The notes below the pieces were generated by a model, which had not been told where the DNA came from, ran no database searches, and saw only the letters and a list, made by a program, of their open reading frames with translations. Of a stretch of DNA of 64,000 bases, positions 53,978-64,000 are shown in pieces. Source of the DNA: Colwellia psychrerythraea 34H (GTDB taxonomy: Bacteria > Pseudomonadota > Gammaproteobacteria > Enterobacterales > Alteromonadaceae). The position numbers were made by a program, and so were the translations under genes. Position 1 is the first letter of the stretch, and the number at the start of each line of letters is the position of its first letter. Where the stretch lies: NCBI RefSeq assembly GCF_000012325.1, contig NC_003910.7, positions 4,154,001-4,218,000 on the forward strand, given 5' to 3'.

Positions 53978-55663
53978 TTATTTTATATTTCGTGTTGCCT
54001 CCCTAGGGCGCTGTTGCTGTTGCCAGTTGGGTGTAATGTCGACCTTTTCATTCGATGGGGCGAGCGTATCCAAGCCGCGAATGAGATCAGCAGCACGCTC
54101 CGCTACCATGATAGTTGGCGCATTTAAATTTCCATTTGGAATGGTTGGAAAAATTGATGAGTCAACAACACGTAAGCCTTTAATACCTCGGACTCTGGTT
54201 TGCGGATCAACCACGGCCAAGTCATCAACACCCATTTTGCATGAGCATGATGGGTGATAGGCGCTCTCCACTGCTGAACGTACAAAGGCGTCAATCTCTT
54301 CATCGGTTTGAATATGAGCGCCAGGTTGAATTTCTTCACCGCGGTACTCATCAAGCGCAGGTTGATGAATAATTTCTCGCGTTAAACGCACGCAGGCTCT
54401 AAATCCAGCACGGTCTTCTTCATGCTCAAGATAGTTAAAACTAATTTTAGGTGGAGCTTTAGGATCGTTAGACGCAACATTGACGCTGCCACGGCTCTTA
54501 GGTTTGTTATGGCCAACATGGACTTGAAAACCATCACCTGCAAAGGCTTCTTTACCGTCATAACGCATTGCCGCTGGTAAAAAGTGATATTGCAGATCTG
54601 GCCATTCAACATTGGCTTTCGAGCGAATAAAACCACAAGATTCAAAATGGTTCGTTGCACCTAAACCGTCTTTATTTAAGATCCAGCGTGTGCCGATCAA
54701 AAACTTGTTCCACAAGCCCAATTTGCCATTGAGGGAGATTGGCTGATTGCATTTAAACTGAAAGTAAAATTCTAAATGATCTTGTAAGTTCTGACCTACA
54801 CCAGGTAAGTCATGCAATGTTTCAATACCAGCTTCTGTCAGTACGTTCTTTGCACCTATGCCTGAGAGTTGCAATAAATGCGGCGAGCCAATAGAACCCG
54901 CAGATAAAATAACTTCTTTATTAACTTTTACATCAAGGACCTGCCCTTTTCGTTCATAACGAATGCCAACAGCAGTTTTATTTTCCAGTAATACCTTATG
55001 CACTAGCGCATGGGTGATCACGGTTAAATTTTTACGCGTCATCGCTGGACGTAAATAGGCATTAGCTGTAGAACAACGCACACCATCTTTAACCGTCATG
55101 TGCATGGCGCCAAAGCCTTCTTGTTGACTACCGTTATAGTCATCGGTGGAGAAATACCCGGCATCAACGCCCGCATTAACAAAGGCTTTATAAAGTGGAT
55201 TAGCCATTTTGTTGCCGTTATTAACGCCTAGTGGTCCGTCGTTGCCGCGATATTCATCGCCGCCAAAAGCCCACGTTTCAGCCTTTTTAAAGTAAGGTAA
55301 GCAATGAGCATAATCCCAATTATCAGCGCCATACTGCTGCCATTCATCAAAATCTCGGGCATGTCCACGGACATATACCATGCCATTGATCGATGATGAG
55401 CCACCCAACACCTTGCCTCGAGGGCAATGCATACGTCGATTATCAATGAAAGGCTCTGGCTCTGTTTCAAATTGCCAAGCATATTTACTGCTATTCATCG
55501 GAATAGATAAGGCTGTCGGCATTTGGATAAAAATACTTTTATCGCTGCCTCCTGTTTCTAACAACAATACATTTGAGTTGCCGTCTTCAGACAAGCGATT
55601 AGCCAATACACAGCCCGCAGAGCCCGCGCCAACAATAATGTAATCATATAGATGTGTTTTCAT
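53978..55663 (-). CDS. betA: Choline dehydrogenase
   Basis: FAD-dependent GMC oxidoreductase that oxidises choline to betaine aldehyde at the inner membrane. The 561-residue chain begins with the ADP-binding motif [20 protein letters not shown] signatures follow: [18 protein letters not shown] and [15 protein letters not shown]. The catalytic His region near the C-terminus reads [10 protein letters not shown], and the end has [20 protein letters not shown] chose ATG at 55663; the frame extends to a TTG at 55687 with no better signal. It lies 50 bp downstream of betB in the same orientation, in the order betI-betB-betA-transporter. Confidence 0.94.
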   Translation of the reverse strand: MKTHLYDYIIVGAGSAGCVLANRLSEDGNSNVLLLETGGSDKSIFIQMPTALSIPMNSSKYAWQFETEPEPFIDNRRMHCPRGKVLGGSSSINGMVYVRGHARDFDEWQQYGADNWDYAHCLPYFKKAETWAFGGDEYRGNDGPLGVNNGNKMANPLYKAFVNAGVDAGYFSTDDYNGSQQEGFGAMHMTVKDGVRCSTANAYLRPAMTRKNLTVITHALVHKVLLENKTAVGIRYERKGQVLDVKVNKEVILSAGSIGSPHLLQLSGIGAKNVLTEAGIETLHDLPGVGQNLQDHLEFYFQFKCNQPISLNGKLGLWNKFLIGTRWILNKDGLGATNHFESCGFIRSKANVEWPDLQYHFLPAAMRYDGKEAFAGDGFQVHVGHNKPKSRGSVNVASNDPKAPPKISFNYLEHEEDRAGFRACVRLTREIIHQPALDEYRGEEIQPGAHIQTDEEIDAFVRSAVESAYHPSCSCKMGVDDLAVVDPQTRVRGIKGLRVVDSSIFPTIPNGNLNAPTIMVAERAADLIRGLDTLAPSNEKVDITPNWQQQQRPREATRNIK

Positions 55664-55713
55664 AATTTTATAACCAAGTAAGTTCAAAGAGGACCAAATT
55701 TAAAAAACCAACT

Positions 55714-57177
55714 TTAAAAAGGACTTTCGAGTGGTTCTAAACCAACGTATACCGCTTTAATTTGGGTGTAGTGGTTTAATGTCGCTAGACCATTTTCTCG
55801 GCCAATACCCGAGAGTTTATATCCGCCCACAGGCATTTCTGCTGGTGAAAGTCCGTAGCTATTAATCCAACAAATGCCTGCTTGCATTTGATGTATAACC
55901 CGATGAGCACGAGTGATGTCTTGGGTGAATACGCCAGCAGCAAGGCCAAATTCAGTTGCATTAGCACGCTTGATAACCTCGTCTTCATCGTCGAAGGTCA
56001 ACACCGACATTACTGGACCAAATATTTCTTCACAGCAAATACGCATATCATCATTACAATCAGTAAATATGGTGGGTTCGACAAAATAGCCAGCATCACA
56101 ACCTATTGGGTTTAGCGCAGCGCCACCTTGCAACAAGGTCGCACCTTCTTTTAGGCCTAGGTCGATATAATCGAGTACTAAGCGTTGATGCTTGGCTGAG
56201 ATCAGCGCACCAAAGTTAGTCTCAGGATCCATGGGGTCGCCAACAATAATGTTGTTTTTAGTGCGCTCTACTAGTTTTTTAATAAAGGTTGGATAAATTT
56301 CTTTCTGCACAAAAACACGTGTGCCATTAGTGCAAATTTCGCCTTGGGTATAAAAATTACCTAACATCGCCGCCGATACCGCGTTATCAACATCAGCGTC
56401 ATCAAAGATGATAAGCGGTGATTTTCCACCCAGTTCCATGGTGACATCTTTTAACGTGGTGGCAGCACCTGCCATGACCTTCTTACCCGTACCCACTTCA
56501 CCAGTAAAAGAAACTTTAGCAATCTCTGGGTGATGGCTTAACCACGAACCGACATCCCCTGCTCCTTGCAGCACGTTAAATACCCCATCAGGCAAACCGG
56601 CTTCACTAAAGATTTCCGCCAATTTGAGAGCACCTAACGGTGTTTCTTCAGAGGGTTTGAATATCATTGCATTACCACAAGCAAGAGCAGGAGCAGCCTT
56701 CCAACAAGCAATTTGTAATGGGTAATTCCATGCGCCAATACCGGCACAAATACCTAAAGCTTCGCGGCGTGTGTAGTAAAAATCAGCCCCTACTTGTTGC
56801 TGATTACCTTCAATGCCTGGTGCCAGACCGGCAAAAAATTCAATAGAATCGGCGCCCGACTGCACATCAACCACGCTAGCCTCTTGCCATGGTTTACCCG
56901 TATCCAAAACTTCGATTTCTGCCAATTCATCATTTCGTTCACGCAGTAAGTCGACCGCTTTTAATAATACTCGGCTGCGCTCGGTCGCGCTCATCGCAGA
57001 CCACTGGGCAAATCCTCGCTTAGCGCTTTCGATAGCTTTACTTTTTATCAGTTCATCAGCAATTTCTACCTGATAAATGACCTGACCCGTTGCCGGGTTC
57101 GTAACATCAAACGTTTCCCCTGTGCCATTGCTTGTATATGCACCATCAACATAGTTTTTATATTTAATTAGAGGCAT
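55714..57177 (-). CDS. betB: Betaine aldehyde dehydrogenase
   Basis: NAD(P)-dependent aldehyde dehydrogenase making glycine betaine. The 487-residue sequence has [32 protein letters not shown] (cofactor binding), [18 protein letters not shown] with catalytic Glu, and [12 protein letters not shown] with the nucleophilic Cys in the BetB-specific context. ATG at 57177 has AGGAG 7 nt upstream; the first residues [12 protein letters not shown] match BetB starts. The start overlaps the end of betI by 14 bp, implying coupling. Confidence 0.95.
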   Translation of the reverse strand: MPLIKYKNYVDGAYTSNGTGETFDVTNPATGQVIYQVEIADELIKSKAIESAKRGFAQWSAMSATERSRVLLKAVDLLRERNDELAEIEVLDTGKPWQEASVVDVQSGADSIEFFAGLAPGIEGNQQQVGADFYYTRREALGICAGIGAWNYPLQIACWKAAPALACGNAMIFKPSEETPLGALKLAEIFSEAGLPDGVFNVLQGAGDVGSWLSHHPEIAKVSFTGEVGTGKKVMAGAATTLKDVTMELGGKSPLIIFDDADVDNAVSAAMLGNFYTQGEICTNGTRVFVQKEIYPTFIKKLVERTKNNIIVGDPMDPETNFGALISAKHQRLVLDYIDLGLKEGATLLQGGAALNPIGCDAGYFVEPTIFTDCNDDMRICCEEIFGPVMSVLTFDDEDEVIKRANATEFGLAAGVFTQDITRAHRVIHQMQAGICWINSYGLSPAEMPVGGYKLSGIGRENGLATLNHYTQIKAVYVGLEPLESPF

Positions 57178-57769
57178 TCGATATCTCCTGTTTAATAACA
57201 TCATTAATAAATTTTTTGCATAGCAGTTCAGCTGCTATAAATTCTTGTTCTGAATTTTCACTCAAAGCACTTCTAAGCCAAAAGCCATCAATCATCGCTG
57301 CCGTTTGCTTGGCTGCGTTGGCAGCAGACTCAGGGTCAAGTAACTCTTTAAAGGAGAAAAGTAAATTGCTGTGAAGACGATTACTGTTGATAGATTGTAA
57401 TCGCGCCATTGCAGGGTCATGCATCGACATCGCCCAAAAACTTAGCCAAGTTTTAGTCGCCAGTAGAGAACGCTGAAATTCGGTAAAATTGGCTTCAACA
57501 ATCAAATTCAGCCTGATGTGTGCGGGTGGATTCTCTTCGGTAATTCGCTCTAAAAGAGATTGCTGTAATTGGTCAAGTAAATAACTAACGGTTTCTTCTA
57601 TTAACTCTTTTTTACCACCAAAATAGTGACTGATAATCCCCGACGACATACCGGCAATTTTGCTAATAGATACGATGGTAGTATTTTGCAAACCACGCTC
57701 AGAAATAGATCTTAACGTAGCATCAATAAGCTGTTGCCTGCGTAACGGTTTGATACCTAATTTCGGCAT
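57164..57769 (-). CDS. betI: Choline-responsive repressor BetI
   Basis: A 201-residue TetR-family repressor. It starts [19 protein letters not shown], very like E. coli BetI, and has the helix-turn-helix [31 protein letters not shown] and the BetI-type C-terminal domain. GAGAG lies 5 nt before ATG at 57769; the frame runs to 57814 through the operator. First gene of the bet transcript; a perfect 20-bp palindrome 20 bp upstream is its probable operator. Confidence 0.93.
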   Translation of the reverse strand: MPKLGIKPLRRQQLIDATLRSISERGLQNTTIVSISKIAGMSSGIISHYFGGKKELIEETVSYLLDQLQQSLLERITEENPPAHIRLNLIVEANFTEFQRSLLATKTWLSFWAMSMHDPAMARLQSINSNRLHSNLLFSFKELLDPESAANAAKQTAAMIDGFWLRSALSENSEQEFIAAELLCKKFINDVIKQEISNASN

Positions 57770-57788
57770 ATTAACTCTCTTCTTGTTT

Positions 57789-57808
57789 TTAATTGAACGT
57801 TCAATTAA
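57789..57808. promoter_or_regulatory. BetI operator
   Basis: TTAATTGAACGTTCAATTAA is a perfect 20-bp palindrome, 20 bp before the betI start. The inner half-site TTGAACGTTCAA resembles known BetI sites. Likely autoregulation of the bet operon. Confidence 0.7.
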
Positions 57809-58215
57809 TAACAAAAGTAATGCTTAGTAAACGAACTGTCAAGCGTGTAAGTAGCTTCTAAAATCATATTTACTGCTATTAAAACTTGATTTAAATCAAG
57901 TTAACGCACTAAAAATAGACAATCCTCACTGAGAATTTAATTTGTACACTAACTAAATTTAATAATAATTGACTAATAACCAAACAAAAATTTGCTTATT
58001 TTTACATCAAACCGTAAAAAACGACGCTTTTGACAAACATAATGTCGGCATTAGTTAAGTTATAAATAACGACTACTCGTTAACTATTTTTTAGCTGAAT
58101 CGATTTTAAGAAGTATCAAGGTAAACTGCACAGTGTCATGACAAGTCAAAAGGTCCGGATTTTGAGATAATTAAATTTGAAAATAATTTAAAATAATTCC
58201 TAAACAGGTACATTT

Positions 58216-58305
58216 ATGAATGATATTTATAAAAATTGGCGTGATTTAAAGTCAGCTTTAATAATAAATAGCGATAAAAATGACGATAGTGCAGAGTTGG
58301 TTTAA
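58216..58305 (+). other. Candidate 29-codon ORF in the betI-MFS gap
   Basis: The 657-bp stretch between the BetI operator and the MFS gene is AT-rich with no recognisable gene. The only frame with a plausible start is ATG at 58216, giving 29 residues (MNDIYKNWRDLKSALI then an acidic tail), with AGGT about 8 nt upstream. It matches nothing I know and may be chance. The region may hold promoters for betI. Confidence 0.2.
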
Positions 58306-58466
58306 ATGGGGGGATTGTAAGTAAGGATTTTGGCATCAGTTGAGTGGCATAAAGGCTATTATGAATCAGCGAATATACCTTCACCTATACCCTAAAGATG
58401 AACACCTATAACTAGGTCAAAGCGTTCATCGTTATCTTTAAGTATCAGAAGCTTTTAAAAGTAGCG

Positions 58467-59663
58467 CTATACGGTAAGTGATAACTTACTATCACTACTT
58501 GGGCTGGTCCGCATTATTATTAACGTTAGCAATGCCATTAATATTACCGTCAATGTCACTATTATATAGACAAGTTCCAAGGACCCTGTAGCGTCACGAA
58601 TATATCCGGCTAACAGATTACCCAAAGCGCCTCCTAAGCCAAAAGTAACCATACAGATACTGCAAATTTGCATGGTGGCAGTAGAAGAGAAAGATTGCCT
58701 AATCCAACCTGCTAAAATGCCCCAGACAGGAAAGTACATGAGTCCATAACCAAAGCCAGCTAAAACTGCAAACTGTGTAGGATCATAAACAAAGGCCATT
58801 AAACTGAGCGCAAAGCCGGTAAAGATAATCATTAATGCCGTAGCATGGCTGGTACGATCGGCAATCCAACCAGTAATGACGCCAGCAAACATGCCTGTTA
58901 CTCCGGCAATAGTCCAGGTATAACCGCCAAGTGTCGCGGGTAATTGTAATTCATTCAGGTAAGTACTAAGCCAGTTGGCAAATGGCATAGTGGAAAAGCC
59001 AAGCAATAAGCTCACCACGCAGGCAAACAGTGCGGTTCGTTCTCGTATAATAGTAGAGAACAGTTTTGATGCTGGGATCATAGCTTGTACTGGGATGGTA
59101 TGAGTGGATGGCTGACGGTTCAATTTTGTTAGCAAGCGCCAAGTCAATGAAACAACTATCAAACCAACTAATGCGGCTATTTGCCAGCTACTTTGCCAAC
59201 CCAGCGTAGGTACTACCATTAAAATAAGTAAGCCGTTAAGCCCATACCCCCAAGCTGTACCACTTGAAGCAAAAGACAAATAAGTAGAACATCTTTCAGG
59301 TTTAGAGTGACGCCCAACAATTTCAACAATCGCCCCCCAACTTATAGCAGCACTAGCGGCTAACACAACCAGTACCACAGTAATAATTAGAGGATGTTGT
59401 AATTGTGACATGCTATAAAGCAATATTGTGGTGAGTGAACCAGTGGCTAAGACCAGTCGTGCAGAACAAACTTTATTGCCAATAAACCCGAGTAATAACG
59501 CCCCCGCAAGGTATGACAATTGGGTAAGTGCGCCAATAGCGGCTAAATGCCAATTGGTTATGGCAATAGATTCTCGCATCAGCGGCACTAAAGCTGCAAA
59601 GAGAAATAGTCCAAACCCGTGGCTAACAATTTGGTTCAAGCCAAAAACAGCAGAAATGCGCAA
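58467..59663 (-). CDS. MFS transporter (YbfB/YjiJ-like)
   Basis: A 398-residue major facilitator with 12 predicted helices. It opens FGLNQIVSHGFGLFLFAALVPLMRESIAITNWHLAAIGAL, and has the loop-like segment GWIADRTSHATALMII at the start of the second half. The start is TTG at 59663 with GGAG 8 nt upstream. It lies between the bet genes and the electron-transfer genes of dimethylglycine breakdown on the same strand, so it could carry a betaine-related compound, but the substrate is unknown. Confidence 0.8.
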   Translation of the reverse strand: MRISAVFGLNQIVSHGFGLFLFAALVPLMRESIAITNWHLAAIGALTQLSYLAGALLLGFIGNKVCSARLVLATGSLTTILLYSMSQLQHPLIITVVLVVLAASAAISWGAIVEIVGRHSKPERCSTYLSFASSGTAWGYGLNGLLILMVVPTLGWQSSWQIAALVGLIVVSLTWRLLTKLNRQPSTHTIPVQAMIPASKLFSTIIRERTALFACVVSLLLGFSTMPFANWLSTYLNELQLPATLGGYTWTIAGVTGMFAGVITGWIADRTSHATALMIIFTGFALSLMAFVYDPTQFAVLAGFGYGLMYFPVWGILAGWIRQSFSSTATMQICSICMVTFGLGGALGNLLAGYIRDATGSLELVYIIVTLTVILMALLTLIIMRTSPSSDSKLSLTV

Positions 59664-59826
59664 AATGAATTCTCCAACTTAATTTTATATCATCGATATT
59701 GGCAAGTTTGCCTTGAGTGTTCTTTAGGAAATGGATGAAAAACGTAAAGTGATTACGACAGGTATTTAAATAGAAAATTACCGCATAAAACAACTGCCTT
59801 ATACGGTAATGTAAATAAGAAAAGTA

Positions 59827-60618
59827 TTACACCAAGCCTTCTTCGATCAGTAAATCTAAAATAGCTTGTGCCGACTCTTCCACGCCATGTACCACTTTAC
59901 CACCGCCGCCAGATGCTTTGGCCGTAGCCGCTTTAAAGCGGTCTGCTGCGGTTTTCGCCTTGATTATTTTAAGACGTTTAGGACGTTTTTTGGCATCAGC
60001 TGTTTGCCATGTTGAAGATTCTTCATCCGTGAAATTAGCACCCAATGTTGCTTCAAATTGACCACGCATCGCAGGGCCAAAAGCACTCTGCCTTGGCAGT
60101 GCAGCTGCCATATCAACACTGGCGATAAAGGGTAAATCAACTTTGAGTTTACGGCGCTGGCCACGTGGTAAAGCTTGTAAGACTTCCGCTTGTTTATTGA
60201 CTTCATCGATAGATAAAATCTCGGCAATCGAAGTAACCATTGCCATGCCAAGCTGCTCTGCCAATAAGTAAGGCAACATGCCCGATGATTCGCCACTTTC
60301 AGCGCAAACACCAGTCAATATAATATCTATTTTTTGCTGCTTCAAATACTCAGCAATCACCAGAACAGCGTCTGCATTTTCTGGCATTTCTAACAGATTT
60401 ATCTCCGCAAGCCCCATGCCTAGATAACTTCGCAATGCCGTTTGTTGGCTAGCATCATCAGACAATTCGCCAGCGTGCAAGGTTTGTAAGTTATCGCCAA
60501 CAAGTTTAAGTCCTAACTCTATCGCTCTAGCATCTTGCTCAGCACGCCTTGGGCGACGTGACGTTGGATGTTCACCAATAGAAACTAACGATATCACCGA
60601 CAAGTTATTGTTGCTCAT
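59827..60618 (-). CDS. etfB: Electron transfer flavoprotein, beta subunit (dimethylglycine type)
   Basis: A 263-residue ETF beta-like subunit. It carries the N-terminal SIGEHPTSRRPRRAEQDARAIELGLKL, ILTGVCAESGESSGMLPYLLAEQLG (AMP/FAD region) and ALPRGQRRKLKVDLPFI. ETF proteins of this divergent class accompany dgcA/dgcB in Pseudomonas, where they accept electrons from dimethylglycine dehydrogenase. It overlaps etfA by 14 bp, so expression is coupled. A C-terminal Lys/Ala-rich region with KASGGGGKVVHGV is also usual here. Confidence 0.88.
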   Translation of the reverse strand: MSNNNLSVISLVSIGEHPTSRRPRRAEQDARAIELGLKLVGDNLQTLHAGELSDDASQQTALRSYLGMGLAEINLLEMPENADAVLVIAEYLKQQKIDIILTGVCAESGESSGMLPYLLAEQLGMAMVTSIAEILSIDEVNKQAEVLQALPRGQRRKLKVDLPFIASVDMAAALPRQSAFGPAMRGQFEATLGANFTDEESSTWQTADAKKRPKRLKIIKAKTAADRFKAATAKASGGGGKVVHGVEESAQAILDLLIEEGLV

Positions 60619-61855
60619 TGGTCATCCCCTCATTAATTGTTTGCTTGGCCAGCTTTCTTTGCTCAACGAGTTCAACCAATCGAGCTAATATGTCAGTACT
60701 GTCCCCAATGGCACTTATGTCGGCACGTTTAACCATGTCACAACCCTCATCAGTATTGATCGCTACCACTTTGTCACATTGACCAATACCCTGCATGTGC
60801 TGGATAGCGCCCGATATGCCGACTGCAATATACACTTGCGCAGTTACCCAAGTACCAGTGGCTCCTACCTGTCGCTCACGTGGCATATTGCCATCATCAA
60901 CAGCAACACGACTAGCACCTTCAGTAGCACCCAACACACTTGCCGTATGATGAAATTGTTCCCAGTCGTTAATACCATTACCACCGGAGAGAATAAAACC
61001 AGCCTCTGCCAGAGGAATTGCATTGGGATCAACACTAATATTGCCTTGATCAAGCAGTTTTCCGTTAGCTAATGGGCTTGGCAGTTGCGACATTAATAAA
61101 TTCTCGTGTCGCGTTTCACTAATGGGTTCGCTACATTCTTCCATGACCAACAATAACTTGCTTAAAGGTCGGGTAATATCTCGTTTACCTGCACTACCTC
61201 GACAAACAACAGTGTCATCATTTAGTTTCCATACGCCACACGCAGGTCGCTGTTGTAATGCAGCCGCCAAGCGACGACCTAAATCGCCACCGCCATTAAT
61301 GCTATCGGGCAACAGGATATGTTGTGGATCTAACTCACCAATAATGCCTTGAAGGTCATTACATCGTTGCTCAGGATTATATTGGTCATATTGCTCATCG
61401 TTAATGTGGATTAAACGATCAACACCCGCCTTATTTAACGAGTCATCTTTTAGCTCACCAAAGGCAATAGCGACTACTGCGCCACCACCGCTGTTGCGAT
61501 TGGCCAATTGCTGCGCCAAACCAAGTGTATCTTTGTCATGGCCATTCAAACGCCCTGATACCAAGTCCAGTACTACCACAATATAAAATGCGGGTTCTAC
61601 CACTTGATGTAATGGCAATATCACTTCACTTGCAGTAGCTGAGCGACGTGAGCCTTGCTCACTATCGTTAGATGCCCCTGAGCGATCGATCCGTTTCAGA
61701 CCATTAGGACCAATAAAACCTATGATATGCAGGTTTTTACGCAGTAATCCTGAGGGTCCAAATACAGGTCCAATAACTAATGCTTGATGCATTGGATGTA
61801 GACGATTACGGGCTATCCATTGCGCTCTTGGGTCTCGGCGGAATAATTCACTCAT
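60605..61855 (-). CDS. etfA: Electron transfer flavoprotein, alpha subunit (dimethylglycine type)
   Basis: A 416-residue ETF alpha-like subunit. The FAD-binding C-terminal domain (about residues 270-400) has SGGNGINDWEQF, GASRVAVDDGNMPRERQVGATGTWV, YIAVGISGAIQHMQGI and VVAINTDEGCDMVKRADISAIGD. The N-terminal extension (RDPRAQWIARNRLHPMHQALVIGP) is longer than in ordinary EtfA and matches the dgc-linked class. Its ATG overlaps the dgcB stop by 4 bp (ATGA). Works with EtfB to pass electrons from demethylation to DgcB and the quinone pool (family knowledge). Confidence 0.9.
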   Translation of the reverse strand: MSELFRRDPRAQWIARNRLHPMHQALVIGPVFGPSGLLRKNLHIIGFIGPNGLKRIDRSGASNDSEQGSRRSATASEVILPLHQVVEPAFYIVVVLDLVSGRLNGHDKDTLGLAQQLANRNSGGGAVVAIAFGELKDDSLNKAGVDRLIHINDEQYDQYNPEQRCNDLQGIIGELDPQHILLPDSINGGGDLGRRLAAALQQRPACGVWKLNDDTVVCRGSAGKRDITRPLSKLLLVMEECSEPISETRHENLLMSQLPSPLANGKLLDQGNISVDPNAIPLAEAGFILSGGNGINDWEQFHHTASVLGATEGASRVAVDDGNMPRERQVGATGTWVTAQVYIAVGISGAIQHMQGIGQCDKVVAINTDEGCDMVKRADISAIGDSTDILARLVELVEQRKLAKQTINEGMTNEQQ

Positions 61856-63837
61856 ACTGCACCTCCGACCATGCTTTCAACGACAACTTCGGCCGTATTT
61901 TCAACTACACCTTCGCCCGTATTTTCAATGAGCGCATCTAACATTAATTCAGCAATGTCTTTCACTTCAGGTCTTGGTTCAACTACACCTTCAAGCATCG
62001 CACTACACCCTGGACAGGCCACTGCAACAATTTCAGCCTTAGTCTCAATAACATCCGCCATTCGCATGTCAGGAATACGCTGCTTACCCGGTATATCGGT
62101 AACCGGAGCGCCACCACCACCGCCACAACAACGGGCGGTTGATTTGCTGCGATCCATTTCTTTTATTTTGACTCCCATACTTTCTAACAAGAATCGAGGA
62201 GCATCATACTCACCGTTATAACGACCTAAATAACAAGGATCGTGATAGGTCAGTGCCAGTTCTTTACTGTTGTCTAACTTAATTTTCTGTTGGCTCACTA
62301 ACTCAGCAAAAAATCCGGTGTGGTGCATAACGTTATAGTTACCACCAAATTCACCATATTCATTCTTAATACAATGAAAGGCATGCGGGTCAGCGGTAAC
62401 AATGGTATTAAACTTGTATTTATTCATGGTGCTAATATTACTATTGGCTAAGCGCTGAAAAGTCGCTTCATCGCCCAAACGTCTAGCCAAGTCACCACTG
62501 TCACATTCCACATCTCCTAAGACAGCAAAATTAACCTTAGCAGCACGTAATAATTTAATCATTGCTCGCAGTGTGCGTTGATTACGCATATCAAAAGCCG
62601 CGTCACCAACCCATAAAAGTACATCGGCTTGAGTGACTTCCTGCTTTTTCTCATTATGACCAAACACCGTAAGATTTTGATCTGCCGCCCAGTTCATACG
62701 AGAGCTCGGAGCAAAACCGTTCGGGTTATCTGTTGCGCTCAGGTTCTCTAAAATCTCACTGCCCTTGCCTGGAGTTTGTCCTTTCTCCATGGTTTCAAAA
62801 CGTCTCATATCAACTATTGCATCAACATGTTCAATCATCATAGGACAAGCATCAACGCAGGCACGACAAGTAGTACATGACCACAAGGTATCGCTTTCAA
62901 CCAATACGTTAACAATAGGAATGATCGCACCACCTTTATGGGTGCCCACTTTAATGCCTGGATAAGGACTGCCTGCAAATTTTGCGTCATCGCCCCCAGC
63001 CATGCCAATGACCATATCTTGGATCAGCTTTTTCGGATTTAGCGGTTGCCCTGCAGCAAATGCAGGACAGTTATTTTCACAACGTCCACATTCAACACAA
63101 GCATCAAAGCTTAATAGTTGAGTCCACTTAAAGTCGATTGGCTTTTCTACGCCAAGTTTCTTGGCGCTTAAATCTATTGCTTTTAACCCCGTTGACTGAC
63201 CGCCACCAAAACGATCTTGGCGTCGATGTAAGCCCAAATGCAAAGCACCCGCAAAAGCGTGCTTCATTGGCCCGCCCCAGGTCATGCCGCAAAACATTTC
63301 GCCAATGCCCCAAATAATGCCAGCAACTAACAACAGTGCGAGTAACCAACCGCCAGTATCACTCGGTAATATTCCCGTTGCGGGTAAGGTGAGGATAAAA
63401 AAACTCAATGAAAAAATCATCAAGCTCTTTGGTAATCGCTGCCATTTCCCTAACGATAAATTAGGCGGAGGATTACGACGTCTGATCATCACAAAGATAC
63501 TGCCCACAAACATTAATAACGAAGAGCCAAGTAATGACCAGGTCAATATCTGCAGTTTTAGCTGAAAGACATAAAGCAATATGATTAATATCGAAGACAA
63601 AACAAAACCACCCGCCGTAGCAACGTGGGTATTGGACATATATTTATCACGGGCAACGACATGATGTAAGTCAACTAAGTAGCGACGAGGGATCTGTAAT
63701 AACCCAAGCCAATGTATCGTTGATGATTGTCCCTGTGACCACAGCAACATACGTTTAACTGCACCGACTAACGTTAGCAATAAGGCAAACGAAATGAGGG
63801 TAAACAGAAAATGGGAAAGAAATTCGGATGATGACAT
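61852..63837 (-). CDS. dgcB: Membrane iron-sulfur protein DgcB (dimethylglycine catabolism)
   Basis: A 661-residue membrane oxidoreductase. The N-terminal part has about four to five helices (residues 10-205). It is followed by two 4Fe-4S motifs, CVECGRCENNCPAF (about 248-261) and CTTCRACVDACPMM (about 318-331), and two CCG domains with CYLGRYNG, CCGGGGGAP and CPGC. This layout is that of DgcB, which passes electrons from the dimethylglycine dehydrogenase/ETF pair to quinone. The dgcA gene is expected upstream, past the right edge. A Val/Glu-rich repeat tail (about 640-661) looks variable. Confidence 0.88.
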   Translation of the reverse strand: MSSSEFLSHFLFTLISFALLLTLVGAVKRMLLWSQGQSSTIHWLGLLQIPRRYLVDLHHVVARDKYMSNTHVATAGGFVLSSILIILLYVFQLKLQILTWSLLGSSLLMFVGSIFVMIRRRNPPPNLSLGKWQRLPKSLMIFSLSFFILTLPATGILPSDTGGWLLALLLVAGIIWGIGEMFCGMTWGGPMKHAFAGALHLGLHRRQDRFGGGQSTGLKAIDLSAKKLGVEKPIDFKWTQLLSFDACVECGRCENNCPAFAAGQPLNPKKLIQDMVIGMAGGDDAKFAGSPYPGIKVGTHKGGAIIPIVNVLVESDTLWSCTTCRACVDACPMMIEHVDAIVDMRRFETMEKGQTPGKGSEILENLSATDNPNGFAPSSRMNWAADQNLTVFGHNEKKQEVTQADVLLWVGDAAFDMRNQRTLRAMIKLLRAAKVNFAVLGDVECDSGDLARRLGDEATFQRLANSNISTMNKYKFNTIVTADPHAFHCIKNEYGEFGGNYNVMHHTGFFAELVSQQKIKLDNSKELALTYHDPCYLGRYNGEYDAPRFLLESMGVKIKEMDRSKSTARCCGGGGGAPVTDIPGKQRIPDMRMADVIETKAEIVAVACPGCSAMLEGVVEPRPEVKDIAELMLDALIENTGEGVVENTAEVVVESMVGGAV

Positions 63838-63864
63838 AACAAGACCTATTAATTATCCTAGGTG

Positions 63865-64000
63865 TATACCCAAGCTACTTGATGATGTGTTTTCATGTAA
63901 CTTGAGTTGCATACCACCGCACAGAACGATGGTATGCATTCTAAAAGCAACTTAAGCTAGAAATCCTTACATAAACGCAATGCGTCATATATTGCCGCAT
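63865..64000. repeat. Element end similar to type A termini, with hairpin
   Basis: TATACCCAAGCTACTTGATG at 63865 matches the left end of the type A element at 18 of 23 bases (differences in the middle five). A hairpin TGCATACCA/TGGTATGCA lies at 63908-63938. No second terminus is visible before the window ends, so this is either a truncated copy or an element extending past the edge. No gene is seen from 63838 to 64000. Confidence 0.4.

Noticed and set aside
58128..58160. TGTCATGACA palindrome as a Pho or other operator
   Set aside because: A 10-bp palindrome in AT-rich DNA far from any start; it lacks the direct-repeat form of a Pho box.

Overview
The window looks like chromosomal DNA from a marine, probably cold-adapted gammaproteobacterium of the Alteromonadales, most likely Colwellia or a close relative. 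This is inferred from the AT-rich sequence, the six-gene DUF3450-type TonB system, the proteobacterial dedicated sortase regulators, the large TonB-dependent receptors, the choline/betaine cluster and the non-coding repeats. No database search was possible. No rRNA, tRNA, CRISPR array, complete insertion sequence or prophage was seen.

Layout. 1-5.9 kb: DUF2237 protein, kelch-repeat protein, AlkC-type DNA repair protein and two inverted-repeat elements. 3.5-10.9 kb: the penicillin-binding protein 1C / alpha-2-macroglobulin pair. 11-17 kb: a small MITE-like element, then an operon for a TonB2-type energy transducer (DUF3450, TtpC, ExbB, ExbD, TonB, TPR). 17.4-20 kb: divergent LysR regulator / Old Yellow Enzyme pair and a small lipoprotein. 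20-26 kb: SulP transporter, PdsS histidine kinase, PdsR response regulator and divergent PdsO; the sortase and its substrate expected beside them are missing. 26-34 kb: exported protein, TonB-dependent receptor plus metallophosphoesterase operon, degenerate GGDEF protein overlapping an AraC regulator, and SRAP peptidase. 34.9-40.7 kb: a duplicated lipoprotein followed by a second receptor. 40.9-43.8 kb: ammonium transporter, hemF and arfA. 43.9-46.8 kb: a broken integron integrase, an attC-like palindrome, a small membrane protein and two tandem beta-propeller paralogues. 47-49.5 kb: drug/metabolite exporter, its TetR regulator with two clear operators, and a dienelactone hydrolase. 50-64 kb: porins, MarR, and choline/glycine betaine catabolism (BCCT transporter, BetA, BetB, BetI, MFS transporter, EtfB, EtfA, DgcB).

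How it fits together. PhoB-box-like direct repeats (CTGTCAT-type heptamers at about 11-bp spacing) lie upstream of three separate units: the TonB2 operon, the receptor-phosphoesterase operon and the lipoprotein-receptor operon. I infer a phosphate-starvation outer-membrane uptake system spread over about 30 kb. The right end oxidises choline to betaine and supplies part of the dimethylglycine demethylation machinery; the dimethylglycine dehydrogenase itself is expected just beyond the right edge.

Other notable points: arfA ends in a hairpin with its stop codon in the loop, matching the known non-stop mRNA control of this rescue factor; a repeat element lies between a perfect LexA box and the AlkC gene; and a strong ribosome-binding site with only a three-codon reading frame follows pdsO and may mark a deletion.
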